Below the pieces are notes generated by a model that made no database searches, had not been told where the DNA came from, and was given only the letters and a program-made list of their open reading frames with translations. The position numbers and the translations under genes were made by a program. A stretch of DNA of 64,000 bases. It comes from Pyxidicoccus sp. MSG2 (GTDB lineage: Bacteria; Myxococcota; Myxococcia; Myxococcales; Myxococcaceae). The stretch's first letter is position 1; each line of letters begins with the position of its first letter. Shown piece after piece: positions 8,377 through 15,997 of the stretch. The stretch spans positions 2,790,001 to 2,854,000 of the forward strand of contig NZ_JAPNKC010000001.1 of the NCBI RefSeq assembly GCF_026626705.1, given 5' to 3'.

Positions 8377-9222
8377 ATGATCCTCATCACCGGAGCGACG
8401 GGAAACATCGGCAGTGAGCTGGTCCAGCAGTTGTCGGCACAGGGGGCGCCGCTTCGCATCGTCACGCGTGACGAGCGGAAGGTGTCCCACCTGGATGCCC
8501 GCATCGAGCGAATCATCGGCAACCTCGGCGAGCGCGCCACCGTCCAGCGCGCGGTGCAGGGCGTGGAACGCCTGTTCATGGTCACCCTGCTGACCGGCGA
8601 AGGCGACACCGCGGACCCGATGCTCATCGAGGAGGCCCGGCGGGCGGGCGTCCGACACGTGGTGAAGGTCTCCTCGCTGGGCACCTCGGGGAACAGCCGC
8701 ATGGGCCGGCAGCATCGGGAGAAGGAGCGCCTCATCGAGGAGTCCGGCATGGCGTGGACGTTCCTCCGGCCGGGCTCGTTCATGTCCAACGCGCTCCAGT
8801 GGAGCGGGCCCATCCGCGCCCAGGGGAAGGTGTTCACCCCGACGGCGGAGGGCCGGGTGGCGCCCATCGACCCGAAGGACATCGCGGCGGTCGCGGCGGT
8901 GGCACTCACCTCCTCCGGCCACGAAGGGCACATCTACGAGCTGACCGGACCGGAGTTGCTGAGCGCGCATGACCAGGTGCGCATCCTGTCGGGCGTCCTC
9001 GGCCGGCCCATCCAGTGCGTGGACGTGCCCGTCACCGTCGCGGGGGAGAACGTCCGCAAGTCCGGCGCGCCCGAGTGGATGGTGGAGGGACTGATGGAGC
9101 TGTGGACCGCCATCCGGTCCGGCAACGGCGGCATCCTGAAGCATGACGTCCAGCGCGTCACCGGCCGCCCGGCTCACACCTTCGAGCAGTGGTGCCAGGA
9201 GCACCGCGCCGCGTACTCCTGA
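8377..9222 (+). CDS. NmrA-like NAD(P)-binding oxidoreductase
   Basis: 281 residues, atypical SDR of the NmrA/HSCARG kind. The nucleotide-binding loop GATGNIG is at residues 5-11 and the fold continues with VVKVSSLGT and a C-terminal substrate lobe. The usual YxxxK pair is not obvious, as in NmrA proteins, which act either as quinone/redox enzymes or as redox sensors. Start choice: ATG at 8377 with AGGAG 8-10 bases upstream; the longer in-frame ATG at 8329 would add 16 polar residues and place the putative operator in the coding region. It follows a TetR gene that probably controls it. Confidence 0.87.
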   Translation: MILITGATGNIGSELVQQLSAQGAPLRIVTRDERKVSHLDARIERIIGNLGERATVQRAVQGVERLFMVTLLTGEGDTADPMLIEEARRAGVRHVVKVSSLGTSGNSRMGRQHREKERLIEESGMAWTFLRPGSFMSNALQWSGPIRAQGKVFTPTAEGRVAPIDPKDIAAVAAVALTSSGHEGHIYELTGPELLSAHDQVRILSGVLGRPIQCVDVPVTVAGENVRKSGAPEWMVEGLMELWTAIRSGNGGILKHDVQRVTGRPAHTFEQWCQEHRAAYS

Positions 9223-9263
9223 GCGGCACGCACCACCGCGTGCACTTCACTCGGGTCCGCGAC

Positions 9264-9269
9264 TAGCGT
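9264..9269 (+). promoter_or_regulatory. Candidate -10 element TAGCGT for a leaderless NIPSNAP transcript
   Basis: TAGCGT ends 7 bases before the ATG at 9277, so transcription would begin at or next to the start codon. No Shine-Dalgarno sequence is seen before this gene. The -35 region (TGCACT at 17 bp spacing) is a poor match, so this is tentative. Confidence 0.3.
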
Positions 9270-9276
9270 TGCGCCC

Positions 9277-9630
9277 ATGGCCCGACGCTGGATTGAAGTC
9301 CGCTCGTACAACCTCAAGGCGGGGACCCGGCAGTCCTTCCACGACCTCTTCGTGCGCGAGGCCCTGCCGATGCTGGAGCGCTGGAAGGTGGACGTCGTCT
9401 CCGCGGGCCCGTCCCCGCAGGACGACGTCTCGTACTTCCTCATCCGCGCCTACGAGAGCGTGGCCGACCGGGACCGCAGCCAGGACGCATTCTACGGCAG
9501 CGACGAGTGGCGCAAGGGGCCTCGCGAGGCCATCCTCGCCTTCATCGAGAGCTTCACCTCGGTGATGCTCGAGGTGGACGAGTCCACCATCCAGGACCTG
9601 CGGCGGACGGGCACGGGCCTGTCACGCTAG
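9277..9630 (+). CDS. NIPSNAP-family protein
   Basis: 117 residues, the size of a single NIPSNAP/dimeric alpha-beta barrel domain. It starts IEVRSYNLKAGTRQSFHDLF and continues with a paired helix region ending in ILAFIESFTSVMLEVD, the usual layout. Members form dimeric ferredoxin-like barrels; a bacterial function is not established. It is on its own: 54 bases after the NmrA-like gene with a possible separate promoter, and convergent with the alpha/beta hydrolase (19-base gap). Confidence 0.82.
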   Translation: MARRWIEVRSYNLKAGTRQSFHDLFVREALPMLERWKVDVVSAGPSPQDDVSYFLIRAYESVADRDRSQDAFYGSDEWRKGPREAILAFIESFTSVMLEVDESTIQDLRRTGTGLSR

Positions 9631-9649
9631 CGCGCCAGGGGCCTCGCGC

Positions 9650-10540
9650 TCAGGAGAGGCGGCGCAGGAAGCCACGCACGTGGGAGGCGATGACGTCGCC
9701 GTGGTCCTCCAGGGCGAAGTGGCCGCTGTCGAGCAGGTGCACCTCGGCGCCGGGCACGTCCTGCTTGAAGGCCAGCGCGCCCTCGGGGGCGAAGCCCGCA
9801 TCATTCTTGCCCCACGCCGCGAGCAGCGGCGGCTGGTGCTGGCGCAGGTACGCCTGCCACACGGGGTAGGCCGCGACGTTGGTGCGGTAGTCGTAGAAGA
9901 GGTCGAGCTGCACGTCAGCCACGCCGGGCCGCTCCAGCAGCAACTGGTCCAGCAGCGCCGCATCCGGGTTGACGCGGCTGGAGTCCCGGATGCCCGTCGA
10001 GTGCTCCATCTTCCGGAACTCGCGCGTGAAGATGCCGCGCACGGCCGCCTCCGCCGCCGCGTCGTTCCGGTTCGCCCACAGCGCGCGGATGGGAGCCCAC
10101 AGCGGCGTCAGCCCCTGCTCGTAGGCATTGCCGTTCTGCGTGACGATGCCGGTGATGCGCTCCGGGTGCCGCGCCGCGAGCCGGAAGCCCACGGGCGCGC
10201 CGTAGTCCTGGACGTACAGCGCGTACCGCTCCAGCCCGAGCCGCGTCGTCAGCGCGTCCACCACGTCGGTGATGGCCTCGAACGTGTAGGGCCACTCCCC
10301 CCGGCGCGGCGCCGAGCTGTGGCCGAAGCCCGGGTAGTCCGGAGCGACGACGTGGAACTCGTCCTTCAGCGCGTCCATCAGCTCGCGGTACATGAAGGAC
10401 GAGCTGGGGAAGCCGTGCAGCAGGAGGAGCGTGGGGGCCGACGGGTCTCCGGCCTCGCGCACGAAGATGGAGAGGCCGTCGATGTCCACGGTGCGGTAGC
10501 GGAACGCCTTCGCGTCGGACTCGGGCTGAGGTGTCTTCAT
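9650..10540 (-). CDS. Alpha/beta hydrolase, epoxide hydrolase / haloalkane dehalogenase-like
   Basis: 296 residues. The oxyanion motif HGFPSSSF is near residue 42. The nucleophile elbow reads VQDYGAPVG, so the nucleophile is Asp, as in epoxide hydrolases and haloalkane dehalogenases, not the Ser of esterases. The catalytic His is in DSGHFALEDH near the C-terminus. A cap domain lies between. No signal peptide. It is divergent from a LysR regulator 89 bases away, which probably controls it. The true substrate (epoxide, halide or fluoroacetate-like) cannot be read from the sequence. Confidence 0.88.
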   Translation of the reverse strand: MKTPQPESDAKAFRYRTVDIDGLSIFVREAGDPSAPTLLLLHGFPSSSFMYRELMDALKDEFHVVAPDYPGFGHSSAPRRGEWPYTFEAITDVVDALTTRLGLERYALYVQDYGAPVGFRLAARHPERITGIVTQNGNAYEQGLTPLWAPIRALWANRNDAAAEAAVRGIFTREFRKMEHSTGIRDSSRVNPDAALLDQLLLERPGVADVQLDLFYDYRTNVAAYPVWQAYLRQHQPPLLAAWGKNDAGFAPEGALAFKQDVPGAEVHLLDSGHFALEDHGDVIASHVRGFLRRLS

Positions 10541-10589
10541 GCCCCTTATCTACGAGCCGGCCCCCTTCCCCGCTAGACCGACGGGAGGC

Positions 10590-10614
10590 ATGACACCGTG
10601 GACATCCATGTCAT
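10590..10614. promoter_or_regulatory. Nested inverted repeats between hydrolase and lysR
   Basis: GACAT-CC-ATGTC (10601-10612) is a perfect short palindrome, and ATGACA (10590-10595) is complementary to TGTCAT (10609-10614). Both lie in the 89-base divergent gap, 16-40 bases before the lysR start. This position fits a LysR binding site acting on both genes. Confidence 0.5.
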
Positions 10615-10629
10615 AAATGCGTCCCACCC

Positions 10630-11517
10630 ATGGAGACGCTCACGACGATGGCCACGTTCGTCCGCGTGGCGGAGACGCGGAACTTCACCCGGGCGGCGCG
10701 TCAGCTGCGGACGACGGCGTCGGCGGTGAGCAAGAGCGTGGCGCGGCTGGAGCAGCGGCTCGGCGTGAAGCTCCTCGACAGGACGACGCGCCGCGTGTCG
10801 CTCACCCAGGAAGGGACGCTCTACTACCAGCGCTGCGTGCGCATCCTCGGCGAGGTGAGCGACGCGGAGGCCGAGGTCTCCCAGAGCCTCACGAAGCCCC
10901 GGGGCCGGCTGCGCGTGACGGTGCCGCCCATCATCGGCCTGCGCGTGCTGGTTCCCCAGCTTCGCCACTTCCGCGAGCGGTATCCCGATGTGCAGCTGGA
11001 GCTGGAGCTGGAGGACACCATCGTGGACCTCGCCGCCGGCTCCTACGACGTCGCCCTCCGCATGGGCGAGCCCGCCGACTCCCGCCTCAAGGCCCGGCGG
11101 CTCGCGCCCATCCGCTACGTGCTGTGCGCGTCACCCGAGTACCTCCGCAGGCGCGGGGTGCCGCGCGCTCCCGCGCAGCTCGCGGAGCATGACTGCATCC
11201 ACTTCCGCTTCCCTTCCACCGGGCGCCTCGAGCCGTGGGCACTCTCGGTGGAAGGCGAGGACGCGCCGGTGCACGTGCCCCGGACGCTGGTCTTCAACCA
11301 CCCGGAGGCGGTGCAGCTGGTGGCGATGGAGGGGATGGGTGTCGCCCAGCTTCCGGAGCTCGTCGCGGCACCGGCGCTCGCGTCGGGCCAGCTCGTGGCC
11401 GTCCTGCGCGAGCACCTGATGGAGCGAGGGGCGTACTGGCTCCTGTGGCCACCGGGGCGCGAGCGACTCCCGAAGCTGCGGGCCTTCATCGACTTCGTCG
11501 GCCCGCTGTTCCGCTGA
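10630..11517 (+). CDS. LysR-family transcriptional regulator
   Basis: 295 residues, full length for the family. N-terminal winged HTH (residues 1-60: VAETRNFTRAARQLRTTASAVSKSVARLE, a standard LTTR head), then a linker helix and a periplasmic-binding-protein-like effector domain from about 90 on. It is divergent from the alpha/beta hydrolase gene with palindromic sequence in between, so local and self control is likely. The effector domain resembles the AaeR/DsdC-like group of short-motif LTTRs, but I cannot name the inducer. Confidence 0.92.
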   Translation: METLTTMATFVRVAETRNFTRAARQLRTTASAVSKSVARLEQRLGVKLLDRTTRRVSLTQEGTLYYQRCVRILGEVSDAEAEVSQSLTKPRGRLRVTVPPIIGLRVLVPQLRHFRERYPDVQLELELEDTIVDLAAGSYDVALRMGEPADSRLKARRLAPIRYVLCASPEYLRRRGVPRAPAQLAEHDCIHFRFPSTGRLEPWALSVEGEDAPVHVPRTLVFNHPEAVQLVAMEGMGVAQLPELVAAPALASGQLVAVLREHLMERGAYWLLWPPGRERLPKLRAFIDFVGPLFR

Positions 11518-11554
11518 GCACTACACGCCCCGTGGCCTCTACCGAGACCGGGTC

Positions 11555-11737
11555 TCAGTACTCCAGCGGCGGCTGCGGGCCGGGGACGATGTCCGCGATG
11601 TCGGGGTCGATATCGCCGGGCTGACGGGTGGGGCGCTCGGACTTCTCCTTCTTCCGCTCGGAGCGCTTGACGTCCTTCTCCTGCTGGTGCTGCTTGCGCG
11701 CCTGCTCCTTCTGGCGCTTCGTGGATCTTCCTTGCAT
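11555..11737 (-). CDS. Small highly charged protein of unknown function
   Basis: 60 residues: a Lys/Arg/Gln/Glu-rich N-terminal half (STKRQKEQARKQHQQEKDVKR) and an acidic/Pro C-terminal half (GDIDPDIADIVPGPQPPLEY). It is probably largely helical or disordered. A GGAGG-like ribosome site (rev. comp. of GCCTCCTTCA) precedes the ATG, and the cold shock terminator lies just upstream, so it may be read by read-through from the cold shock gene. I do not recognise a family; small basic proteins next to cold shock genes could bind nucleic acid, but this is a guess. Confidence 0.6.
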   Translation of the reverse strand: MQGRSTKRQKEQARKQHQQEKDVKRSERKKEKSERPTRQPGDIDPDIADIVPGPQPPLEY

Positions 11738-11751
11738 TGAGCCTCCTTCAC

Positions 11752-11791
11752 TGAAAACAAAAGCCCGGCCCCATCGTGAGGAAGCCGGGCC
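11752..11791 (-). terminator. Rho-independent terminator after the cold shock gene
   Basis: On the minus strand GCCCGGC (11790-11784) pairs with GCCGGGC (11769-11763) around a 14-base loop and is followed at once by TTTTGTTTTC. It lies 23 bases past the cold shock stop codon. This is the only classical hairpin plus T-tract terminator I found in the window. Confidence 0.85.
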
Positions 11792-11813
11792 GACGGGTGC
11801 TGGAGCCTAGCTC

Positions 11814-12020
11814 TCAGCCAACGATGCGGACGTTCTCGGCCTGAAGGCCCTTGGGGCCCTTCTTCGCCTCGAACTCCACCTTCTGGCCCTCGGCCAGGGT
11901 CCGGAACCCATCCGATTGGATCGCGCTGTGGTGGCAGAACACGTCAGGGCCGCCGTTGTCCTGGGCGATGAAGCCAAAGCCCTTCGAGTCGTTGAACCAC
12001 TTCACGGTGCCAGTCGCCAT
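11814..12020 (-). CDS. cspA: Cold shock protein (CspA family)
   Basis: 68 residues, the standard single cold shock domain. RNP1 (KGFGFI) is at residues 13-18 and RNP2 is represented by VFCHHSAI near 27-34; the more usual VFVHHSAI has Val where Cys stands here. It is a five-stranded beta barrel that binds single-stranded RNA/DNA and melts RNA structure. The start is fixed by MATGTVKWF and an AGAAAGAAGAAG ribosome site. It has its own promoter region, a hairpin in the leader and a terminator. Myxobacteria carry several csp genes; whether this one is cold-induced or constitutive is not visible. Confidence 0.95.
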   Translation of the reverse strand: MATGTVKWFNDSKGFGFIAQDNGGPDVFCHHSAIQSDGFRTLAEGQKVEFEAKKGPKGLQAENVRIVG

Positions 12021-12039
12021 GTGCTTCTTCTTTCTGCAT

Positions 12040-12055
12040 GCGGCCAGAAGGCCGC
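12040..12055 (-). promoter_or_regulatory. Hairpin in the cspA 5' leader
   Basis: GCGGCC-TTCT-GGCCGC on the minus strand: a perfect 6-bp GC stem with a tetraloop, ending 19 bases before the ATG, with the purine-rich ribosome site between. It could modulate translation of the cold shock mRNA or its stability. Confidence 0.55.
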
Positions 12056-12082
12056 CCCAGGTCCCGACGTGGGGTGGGCCAG

Positions 12083-12111
12083 CCTCTAGCCTGTCAGGGG
12101 ACCAAAGTCGA
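12083..12111 (-). promoter_or_regulatory. Candidate cspA promoter
   Basis: On the minus strand TCGACT (12111-12106), 17 bases, then TAGAGG (12088-12083). The match to a sigma-70 consensus is moderate (4/6 and 3/6). It would give a leader of about 55 bases that contains the hairpin at 12040-12055. Confidence 0.4.
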
Positions 12112-12268
12112 TTGTGGAAGGTCCCGAATATCCACAGGTTGTCAGCCGTGGAGTGAAACGGGCGGAAGAACCGAAGAATTCCGGCCCCTTGCCCCCCAGG
12201 GAAGCGCCCCGCGGCAGTCTCAAGCTAATGCGCCAGGGCCCGTTTCGCCCGTTTCCAGCACGCGGGAG

Positions 12269-12285
12269 TCGCGGATTATCCGCGA
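12269..12285. promoter_or_regulatory. 17-bp perfect palindrome upstream of the VOC gene
   Basis: TCGCGGAT-T-ATCCGCGA, 8-bp arms around one base, 123 bases before the VOC start and 249 bases from cspA. A likely protein-binding site; its regulator is not known. The truncated TetR gene lies just past the VOC gene. Confidence 0.5.
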
Positions 12286-12407
12286 GCCGACACGGAGCGC
12301 CGACGGAGTGCGGGGCGGTGCACAAGGCATTCACCTGCCCGCTGTCTTCCGTGTATCCCGACCCCCGCACGGAGGGCCGCATGGCCTCCGTCCCTCCTGG
12401 AGGAGAC

Positions 12408-12797
12408 ATGCACCACAGCCGGCTGTGCGCATTCGTGTTGGATTGCAAGGTGGACGACCTGGACGCCGCCACGGAGTTCTGGAGCCGCGCCTTCGGCCGG
12501 CCCGCCAACCCGCCCGACGCCGACAGCCCCAACTACCGGGAGCTGAAGACGGGGGATGGGGAGCCGATGCTGCTGCTGCAGAAGGTGGGGCACCCCAGCC
12601 GCGTCCACCTGGACATTGAAACGGATGACATCGAAGCCGAGGTGAAGCGACTGGAGGCGCTGGGCGCGAAGCGGGTGGAGTTCATCAAGCGCTGGTGGGT
12701 GATGGAAGCGCCCTCCGGTCAGCGCTTCTGCGTCGTCCGGCCCCAGCGGGGGCCGCTCGAAGGACGGGCGAACGTGTGGGGCGACGAGGGCCCCTGA
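12408..12797 (+). CDS. VOC/glyoxalase-like protein
   Basis: 129 residues, a single vicinal-oxygen-chelate unit with paired beta-alpha-beta-beta-beta motifs (LCAFVLDCKVDDLDAATEFWSRAFG; VHLDIETDDIEAEVKRLEALGAKRV). Candidate metal ligands are His in RVHLD and acidic residues, but I cannot confirm activity. Start: the ATG at 12408 has GGAGGAG 5-11 bases upstream; longer in-frame starts lack this. The ATG at 12372 is less likely. Its 3' end overlaps, on the other strand, the last 79 bases of a truncated TetR gene. Substrate unknown; many such proteins are annotated as bleomycin resistance/dioxygenase-like. Confidence 0.83.
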   Translation: MHHSRLCAFVLDCKVDDLDAATEFWSRAFGRPANPPDADSPNYRELKTGDGEPMLLLQKVGHPSRVHLDIETDDIEAEVKRLEALGAKRVEFIKRWWVMEAPSGQRFCVVRPQRGPLEGRANVWGDEGP

Positions 12798-13030
12798 AGC
12801 ACCCGTCGGGCCTCCAGCGCCTCCACCAGGCCCCGCTTGCCCCCGAAGTGGTAGCGCAGCGCGCCCGGGCCTACAAAAGCGCGCCTGGCGACGGCCCCGA
12901 GCGTCAGCGCCTCGGGGCCCTGCTCCCGCACGAGCCCCGCCGCGGCCCGCAGCAACCTGTCGCGCGTCCCCTCCTCGTTCTTCATGCGCACCGGCGCGAC
13001 GATGAGGTCGAACCACGGCAGCCCGAACAT
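12719..13030 (-). pseudogene. TetR-family regulator truncated after the DNA-binding domain
   Basis: About 103 residues from the ATG at 13030 (ribosome site CAGGGGGAG upstream). Residues 16-75 are a clear TetR head (RDRLLRAAAGLVREQG...LTLGAVARRAFVGPGALRYHFGGKRGLVEAL). After ALEARRV the usual 120-residue ligand domain is missing; the rest is about 25 residues of read-through over the antisense 3' end of the VOC gene. Inference: a broken regulator, perhaps of the VOC gene, cut when the present junction formed. It could still make a bare DNA-binding protein. The recognition helix has RAFVGPGALRYHFG, close to normal. Confidence 0.6.
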
Positions 13031-13200
13031 GCTTTTCTCCCCCTGCGCTCGAGCCGGGCCCCCACGAGGAGACCCGGCGCATTCTTCCCGGCGGGCCCGT
13101 CCCGCCAGACCCCTGGACACCCGATGCAGGCGGGTGCTCCCTGACTCAGCCCTACGACGGAGACGCTGCGCGCTTTCTACCGTTAATCCCAGTGATGGTT

Positions 13201-13219
13201 GGTGATGTAGGACATCACC
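13201..13219. promoter_or_regulatory. Perfect inverted repeat GGTGATGT-AGG-ACATCACC
   Basis: 8-bp arms with a 3-base centre, between the divergent truncated tetR and the MocR-type gene, 54 bases before the chosen MocR start. GTGATG also occurs 9 bases to the left (13192-13197). Likely a regulator site for the MocR gene or for the former TetR. Confidence 0.55.
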
Positions 13220-13272
13220 GAGGTGAATCAGGAGTGACTTCGAGGCAAAGACTCCGGAAGCGGCCGCCCGTC

Positions 13273-14748
13273 ATGGCGGCCACGTCGCTGGTGCTGGACG
13301 GGTCCACGGGCGCGCCCCTGCAGGAGCAGCTCGCGGAGGCGCTGCGCGTGGCCATCCTCGCGGAGCGGCTGGCCCCGGGCACGCGGCTGCTGTCCACGCG
13401 CGCGCTGGCGGAGCAGCTCGACGTGTCCCGCAACACGGTGCTCAACGCGTACTCGCGGCTGCTCTCGGAGGGCTACCTGGTGGGCCAGACGGGCTCGGGG
13501 ACGTTCGTGGCCCGCGAGCCGCCGGAGCGGCTGCTCTCCGTGCGCCGCGCCTCCACCCCGGTGCCGGAGAAGCGCCGCGTGGATGCGCCCGCGCTGTCGA
13601 AGCGGGGCACCGCGGTGGCCACGATGCCGCCGCTGGAAAACCCCGCGGCCGGCATGGCCCCGGGACGCATGGCCTTCCGCATGGGCCTTCCCTCGCTGGA
13701 CGGCTTCCCGAGCGAGCTGTGGGGCCGGCTGCTCCACACCCGCTGGCAGCGCTCGTGGCGGGACTTGATGTCGCACGTGCCCGCCGCGGGCCACCCGCCG
13801 CTGCGCCGCGCCGTCGCGGACTACCTCGCCACCTCGCGCGGCGTGCGCTGCGCGCCGGAGCAGGTGCTCATCGTCAACGGCACCCAGCAGGCGCTGACCC
13901 TGGCGGCGCAGGTGCTGCTGGACCCCGGCGACGCGGTATGGGTGGAGGACCCGGGCTACGTCCCCGCGCATGGCACACTCACCGCCGCGGGCGCCACGCG
14001 CATCCCCGTGCCCGTGGACGCGGAGGGGCTGGACGTGGAGGCGGGGCGCAGGCTGCGTCCGGACGCGCGGCTCGCCGTCGTCACGCCCGCGCACCAGTTT
14101 CCCCTCGGCGTGGTGATGAGCGAGCGGCGTCGCAGGGCGCTGCTGGACTGGGCGGCGCGCTCGGATGCGTGGGTGCTGGAGGACGACTACGACAGCGAGT
14201 TCCGCTACGAGGGGCGCCCGCTGCTCGCGCTCCAGGGGCTCGCTCCGGACGCCCGCGTCCTCTACACCGGCAGCTTCAGCAAGGTGCTGTCGCCCGCGCT
14301 GCGGCTGGGCTACCTCGTGGTGCCCGAGTCCCTGGTGGACGCCTTCTGCGCCGCCCGCCGGTACATGGACCGGCACTCGCCCATCCTCGACCAGGCGGTG
14401 CTCGCGGACTTCATCACCCAGGGCCACTTCAGCCGCCACGTGCGGCGCATGCGCGTGCTCTACGCCGCCCGGCAGCAGGTGCTCGTCGAGGCAGCCCGGC
14501 GCGAGCTGCGGGGGCTGCTGGACGTGGAGCCCCTGCACACGGGAATGCACCTGGTCGGCTGGCTCCCCGAGGGCGTGGACGACCGCGAGGCGTCGGAGCG
14601 CGCCGCCCGGGCGGGGCTGGTGGCGAACCCGCTCTCCGCCTTCCGGCTGCACGGGCAGGGGCGCGGGGCACTGCTGCTCGGCTACGCCTGCGTGCCGGAG
14701 AAGGAGCTCGTCGAAGGGGTGTCCCGGCTGGCGCGGGCCCTACGTTGA
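13273..14748 (+). CDS. MocR-type regulator (GntR HTH fused to class I aminotransferase)
   Basis: 491 residues from the ATG at 13273. N-terminal winged HTH of the GntR class (PLQEQLAEALRVAILAERLAPGTRLLSTRALAEQL; VSRNTVLNAYSRL) followed by a PLP-binding aminotransferase-like domain with the Schiff-base lysine in TGSFSKVLSPALRLGY. Known: MocR/PdxR/GabR proteins sense PLP or amino compounds and bind direct repeats. Start: longer frames up to 13192 would overlap the inverted repeat, so 13273 is preferred. It is followed at 125 bases by a carboxymuconolactone decarboxylase gene with direct repeats before it, a frequent MocR target pairing. Confidence 0.9.
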   Translation: MAATSLVLDGSTGAPLQEQLAEALRVAILAERLAPGTRLLSTRALAEQLDVSRNTVLNAYSRLLSEGYLVGQTGSGTFVAREPPERLLSVRRASTPVPEKRRVDAPALSKRGTAVATMPPLENPAAGMAPGRMAFRMGLPSLDGFPSELWGRLLHTRWQRSWRDLMSHVPAAGHPPLRRAVADYLATSRGVRCAPEQVLIVNGTQQALTLAAQVLLDPGDAVWVEDPGYVPAHGTLTAAGATRIPVPVDAEGLDVEAGRRLRPDARLAVVTPAHQFPLGVVMSERRRRALLDWAARSDAWVLEDDYDSEFRYEGRPLLALQGLAPDARVLYTGSFSKVLSPALRLGYLVVPESLVDAFCAARRYMDRHSPILDQAVLADFITQGHFSRHVRRMRVLYAARQQVLVEAARRELRGLLDVEPLHTGMHLVGWLPEGVDDREASERAARAGLVANPLSAFRLHGQGRGALLLGYACVPEKELVEGVSRLARALR

Positions 14749-14757
14749 TGGGGCGGG

Positions 14758-14788
14758 AAGTGGCCCCATGAGCCGGCTCGAAAGTGGC
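14758..14788. promoter_or_regulatory. Direct repeats AAGTGGC flanking a palindrome, candidate MocR site
   Basis: AAGTGGC at 14758-14764 and again at 14782-14788 (24-base period), with the 10-bp palindrome GAGCCGGCTC (14770-14779) between. It lies in the gap between the MocR gene and the decarboxylase gene, where a MocR protein, which binds direct repeats, would act. Confidence 0.5.
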
Positions 14789-14872
14789 TCTCGTATGGCT
14801 TGGGGCCTCCCGTTACATCAGGCCCACGAACGCCGGGACAGCAAGCCGCCCGGCCACACGGAAGGATGGGCC

Positions 14873-15349
14873 ATGGAAGCACAGCGACTGAATCCCGCGA
14901 AGGTTGCCCCGGGTGTGTACCAGGCGATGATGGGTCTGGAGCGCTATCTGCACGAGTGCGGGCTGGAGGCGAACCTCCTGCACCTCATCAAGCTGCGCGC
15001 GTCGCAGGTCAACGGCTGCGCGTACTGCATCGACATGCACTGGAAGGATTTGCGCGCCGCCGGGGAGTCGGAGCAGCGGCTCTACGGGCTGGATGCGTGG
15101 GAGGAGAGCCCGTACTACTCGGAGCGCGAGCGCGCGGCGCTGGCGTGGGCGGAGGCCGTCACCGTCGTGACGGAAGGGCACGTGCCACAGAGCGTGTACG
15201 AGGCCGTGAAGCCGCACTTCTCCGAGAAGGAGCTGGCGGACCTCACCTTCGCCGTGGCCGCCATCAACGCGTGGAACCGCCTGGCCATCGCCTCGCGGAC
15301 GACGCCGGGCACCTACAAGGCCCCGGCGTCCCCGCAGAAGGGCGGCTGA
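14873..15349 (+). CDS. Carboxymuconolactone decarboxylase / AhpD-like protein
   Basis: 158 residues, all-helical AhpD fold. The redox motif CAYCIDMH (CxxC plus His, with Glu-rich context) is near residues 49-56, as in alkylhydroperoxidase AhpD and CMD-family peroxidases. It most likely reduces peroxides through the Cys pair rather than decarboxylating lactones. Start: ATG at 14873 with GAAGGA 6-11 bases upstream. It is downstream of the MocR-type regulator and is likely controlled by it through the direct repeats. Convergent with the next gene with only 3 bases between stops. Confidence 0.88.
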   Translation: MEAQRLNPAKVAPGVYQAMMGLERYLHECGLEANLLHLIKLRASQVNGCAYCIDMHWKDLRAAGESEQRLYGLDAWEESPYYSERERAALAWAEAVTVVTEGHVPQSVYEAVKPHFSEKELADLTFAVAAINAWNRLAIASRTTPGTYKAPASPQKGG

Positions 15350-15352
15350 GCT

Positions 15353-15997
15353 TCAAGTTCCGGGCGGCGTGCGGGGCAGCTCGGTGCCGAAGAGGACCTG
15401 GAGCAGGTCCATCAGTCCCGGCCACGCCTCGGCGCCGAGCCACAGCCCTTCCGCGCAGTGCTCGGCCGACACTTCCAGCGAGGTGTTGTCGAAGAGCTTC
15501 GCTGGCAGCGGCCCCTCCGAGGGCAGCTTGCCCTCGATCTGGAGCACCTTGCCGTCCCAACGGATGCCCGGCGGGAGCAGCCGCTCCGCCAGCGCGCGCA
15601 GCGCCGCCTGTCCGGCGCCCACGCGCAGCACGCCCATCACCAGGGACGAGGCCGTGCGTGACTCCTCCAGCTCCACCACGCCCGGCGTGAGCAGCCACAG
15701 CCGGTAGCGGCCGTTGGACAACTCCACGCGCTCCAGCGTCGTCTGCACGCGCAGCTTCCAGCCCTGCACCGACAGGCGCACGTCGTAGACATCGGGCTTC
15801 GCGGTCCACTCGCGCAGCTCCAGGTGCTTCACCTTGCGCAGGAGCTGGCGGACCACCATCTCCACGCGGGGGTGGGACAGGCGCAGCCGCTTGCGCCCCA
15901 GGTCCACCGCCACGTCCTCACCGAGCGCGCCCGGCAGCCGCTTCGCCCACTCGCGCGCGCCCTCCATCAGCTTCGCCGCCAGTGACTGACCCGACAT
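15353..15997 (-). CDS. Conserved-looking hypothetical protein
   Basis: 214 residues with no signal peptide and no clear membrane segment. N-terminal amphipathic helix (SLAAKLMEGAREWAKRLPGALG) followed by alternating strands (VYDVRLSVQGWKLRVQTTLERVELSNGRYRLWLLTPGVVELE), a pattern of lipid-binding or LPS-transport-like beta sheets (DUF2993-like shape), but I recognise no family. Start: ATG at 15997 with a GGAGG ribosome site; the frame extends further upstream without one. Divergent from the cupin oxygenase. Confidence 0.65.
   Translation of the reverse strand: MSGQSLAAKLMEGAREWAKRLPGALGEDVAVDLGRKRLRLSHPRVEMVVRQLLRKVKHLELREWTAKPDVYDVRLSVQGWKLRVQTTLERVELSNGRYRLWLLTPGVVELEESRTASSLVMGVLRVGAGQAALRALAERLLPPGIRWDGKVLQIEGKLPSEGPLPAKLFDNTSLEVSAEHCAEGLWLGAEAWPGLMDLLQVLFGTELPRTPPGT

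Larger units (their letters stand above)
12021..12407. other. 387-base intergenic region between cspA and the VOC gene
   Basis: The only stretch of more than 300 bases without a gene. It holds the cspA leader with a hairpin, a candidate cspA promoter, and a 17-bp palindrome toward the VOC gene. A reading frame continues upstream of the VOC start through much of it, but lacks a ribosome site and protein-like composition. I see no RNA gene here. Confidence 0.6.

Noticed and set aside
12114..12407. N-terminal extension of the VOC protein
   Set aside because: The frame is open but Arg/Pro/Gly-rich and lacks a ribosome site; GGAGGAG before the ATG at 12408 fixes the start.
13192..13272. Longer N-terminus of the MocR-type protein
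   Set aside because: It would be coded across the inverted repeat and reads as non-conserved residues before the HTH.
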